Source of the DNA: Eudorina sp. 2006-703-Eu-15
Taxonomy: Eukaryota > Chlorophyta > Chlorophyceae > Chlamydomonadales > Volvocaceae
DNA: 64,000 nt
Assembly (NCBI GenBank): GCA_003117195.1
Contig: BDSI01000132.1
Coordinates: 1 to 64,000, forward strand
Reading direction: 5' to 3'
Program-made: the position numbers and the translations under genes
In this document: positions 62,075 through 64,000 of the stretch, in pieces
How the letters are laid out: every line of letters begins with the position of its first letter
Position numbering within the stretch: position 1 is the stretch's first letter
Notes under the pieces: model-generated
What the model was told of the DNA's origin: nothing
What the model saw: the letters and a program-made list of their open reading frames with translations, nothing else
The model's database searches: none

Positions 62075-64000
62075 TCACGTCCGACGGCCGCCCCGCCCGC
62101 CTCGTCCCCGCCCGCCTCGTCCCCGCCCGCCTCGCCCCCGCGCCGAACCGCGCCCTCGCCCGGGCTCATCACCCTCACCATGACGGCCACCGCCACCGCC
62201 GCCGCCCCCCTCCCGGCCTCCCCCTCCTCGCCCTCGGCCCCGTGAACTTCCGCGCCCACCCCGCCCGCGACCGCCCCGTCGTCCCTTCCGCGCTGCCGCT
62301 CCTTGGCCGCCTTCCCTGTCCCCCTCCGCCCCCTCCTCCTCCATCTTGTCGATCAGAGCCGCGTAGTCGTCAGCACTGGCAAACAAAGTGCCCCCGCCCT
62401 TGGCCCCATCCGCCTTGGCCTTGCCGCCGCCGTCCTTAGCCTTGGCCCCATTCCTCTTTTTCCTGTCGAGCGGCATCAGCTGCGGCGCCTCGTCCTCGTC
62501 GACATACTCCATGTCCACGTCTTCGTCGTCACCGTCGGCGTCGGCGTCATCACTGCCGTCGGCCAGCAGTCGCATCAGGTCATCCTCCCCGTCACTGTCG
62601 GCCTCCATATCCCCCTCGCCCTCCTCCTCGCCCTCCGCCTCGTCGCCGTCCTTCTCCTCCTCGTCATCGTCCGAGGACAGGGCCTGGATGTCCGCCTTAC
62701 TGATCCCCGCCGCCTCCATGGCCTCACGGTGCCGCTTCCGCCGCGCCGCCGCCGCCACCTTATCGCCCTCCTCCGCCTCATCATCCGCGCTCGGACTTGG
62801 CAGCTCCAGCACATTGACGCCCTCCAGGCTGCCCTCGCTTTTCGCGTCGTTGTCCTCGCCGTCATCGCTGCCCACCGCGCCGTCATCCTCGGAGGCCTCC
62901 TCCTCGTCGCCGCCTGTGCCCTCCCCGTCCTCGTCGAGCGATCCGCCATCCTCGTCGTCGTCGTCGGCTTCTTCTTCCGGGTCGCTGAGTTCGCCCCTCT
63001 CCAGTGCGACTGCCAGCTGGTCGTAGTCGTAACCCACATCGGGGTCCCCCAACTCGTCGTCCGCCATACCCTCCTGTGGTGGTTGTGTGGTTTCGGAGGG
63101 CAACAGGAGGTCAGTATTCGGCCAATGATCACCCCGCCTGCATGGCCCCCCGGCGGCCACCTTCGGTATACACCGGGTCCGCCGCACTGGCTCCGACCCG
63201 CCCCGGCCCCCACACCGCGCTACGCCTGCCGCCCTCTGCCCACCACCACCACCACCACCACCACCACCACCACCACCACCACCACCACCTAGAGCCCAGC
63301 AGCCGGAGCCCCCGACACCCCTTCGTACCCTGCAGCAGCGACTGCCGCACCTGCTTCTCGAGGTATTGGTCGATCTCGTCGTCCTCGGCCCCACTCAGCG
63401 ACTCCTCCTCCACCTCGCCCTCCTCGCCCTTCTTCTTCGCCTTGGCGCCCGCACGAGCTGCCCGCTTGTCCTTGACGCCCTTGAGGTTCAGGAACCTGCA
63501 TGCAGCACAGGGCCCCCGGGGACCGTGTCACGCAAGGTGCCAATTAAGAAACAGGACGGCGGTGAAGGAGCAAGACGGGCGCTGAACGGAAGCGACGGGC
63601 CCTCATCAGGCCCACTTGGAAAGGTGCCCTAGACGTCAAGCTGGCGCAGACAAGGTCTGTGCGACACCCGGGGCGGGCGAGGCGCTGCGAATGGTTGCAA
63701 CACAGCTTCGAGACGTTTTCATCTTCAGTATGCCTCCCGTTCGCACAGCGCTGCGAGCCGCGCACGAAGCCATGACCCCCCGCGTCCGGGAATTCCTCCT
63801 TCCCCTTCTCCCTGGTCCCCGAAAGGAGCCTGCGCCCAACACCTGCGCCATGCAGGTGGCCTCCAGAGTCCCACCACCGCCGGCGCCCGTCAGCGATATA
63901 TGAGAACCGACTAATCAGCCTCCTGCCAACTAGCAACGAAGCCCGCTCACTTGTGGAAAAAGAGGTCCGCCGAGTCCACCTCCGCCTCCGCCATGGCCGC
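62075..64000 (-). CDS. 3' exons of NOC1/MAK21/CEBPZ-like ribosome-biogenesis protein (partial)
   Basis: Exons: 64000-63951 (open at the window edge; VDSADLFFHK, donor GTGAGC), 63495-63329 (phase-matched FLNLKGVKDKRAA, an acidic GAEDDEIDQYLEKQVRQSLLQ, donor near 63328) and 63073-62075 (MADDELGDPDVGYDYDQLA, long Asp/Glu/Ser tracts, KRKHR-like basic spots, TLFASADDYAALIDKME, then a Gly/Arg-rich tail). DLFFHKF-LNLKG and FASADDYAALI match the C-terminal part of the CBF/Mak21 family, nucleolar factors of early 60S assembly. The phase between exons 2 and 3 does not fit perfectly, so that junction is approximate. The GAR tail is typical of nucleolar RNA-binding proteins. It lies outside the duplication. 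Confidence 0.7.
63241..63289. repeat. (CAC)n/(GGT)n trinucleotide tract in an intron
   Basis: About 16 perfect units within the intron between 63328 and 63074. Apparent poly-Gly, poly-Trp or poly-His frames through it are not coding. Confidence 0.95.

Noticed and set aside
62303..63292. 329-codon + strand frame with poly-Thr end
   Set aside because: Antisense of the NOC1-like exon and the (GGT)n tract.

Overview
The window looks like nuclear DNA of a green alga of the volvocine/Chlamydomonadales type. This is inferred from several things: GC-rich DNA with short GTRAGT...CAG introns, Ala/Gly-rich proteins, DIRS-type tyrosine-recombinase retrotransposons with split direct repeats, a Ty3/gypsy element ending in a PHD finger, long (TG)n tracts, and a eukaryotic ribosome-biogenesis gene (NOC1/CEBPZ type) at the right edge. 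No sign of a bacterial or viral replicon was seen.

Layout. About 42 kb of the window is two near-identical, same-orientation copies of one segment: unit 1 = 1-20950 (its start is cut by the window) and unit 2 = 24724-51737. The offset at the left is 24,724 bp. Between and overlapping them lies a full-length, TSD-flanked but RT-less gypsy chromovirus (21298-25415). Its right half also opens unit 1, which suggests a tandem array with at least one more unit to the left. Each unit carries, in order: the gypsy 5' end; a 1.2 kb LTR miniature (TRIM) element; remnants of a coiled-coil gene (X) hit by a DIRS-like element; a Cys-rich multi-exon gene (A, + strand); one or two unidentified genes on the - strand (B, C); about 4.5 kb with nothing recognisable; a degenerate gypsy element with integrase and PHD finger, interrupted by two hAT-type MITEs; and a multi-exon HNH-nuclease-like gene (- strand) whose C-terminus is a 21-bp minisatellite encoding alanine-rich heptads.

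The two units differ by large events. Unit 2 keeps a nearly complete DIRS-like retrotransposon (28317-33204) sitting inside exon 1 of gene X, while unit 1 has lost its interior together with the start of gene X. Unit 2 also has two extra blocks (37241-38413 with a 199-bp (TG)n tract, and about 38460-38908), a 198-bp deletion inside the gypsy relic, and a minisatellite of different length.

Right of unit 2 are: a gene fragment that may be the detached 5' end of the HNH gene (51838-52433); a 1.5 kb TIR element with TTA target duplications carrying an unknown intron-containing gene (52788-54285); a decayed second DIRS-like element with gag, RT, RNase H and an NPPF-type methyltransferase-like tail but no recombinase seen (about 54460-59880); about 2 kb of mostly unannotatable DNA; and the 3' exons of the NOC1-like gene (62075-64000, - strand).

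Working together: the transposable elements date the events. The gypsy, TRIM, MITEs and DIRS element all predate the duplication because both units share them. The deletions, extra blocks and minisatellite changes came later.
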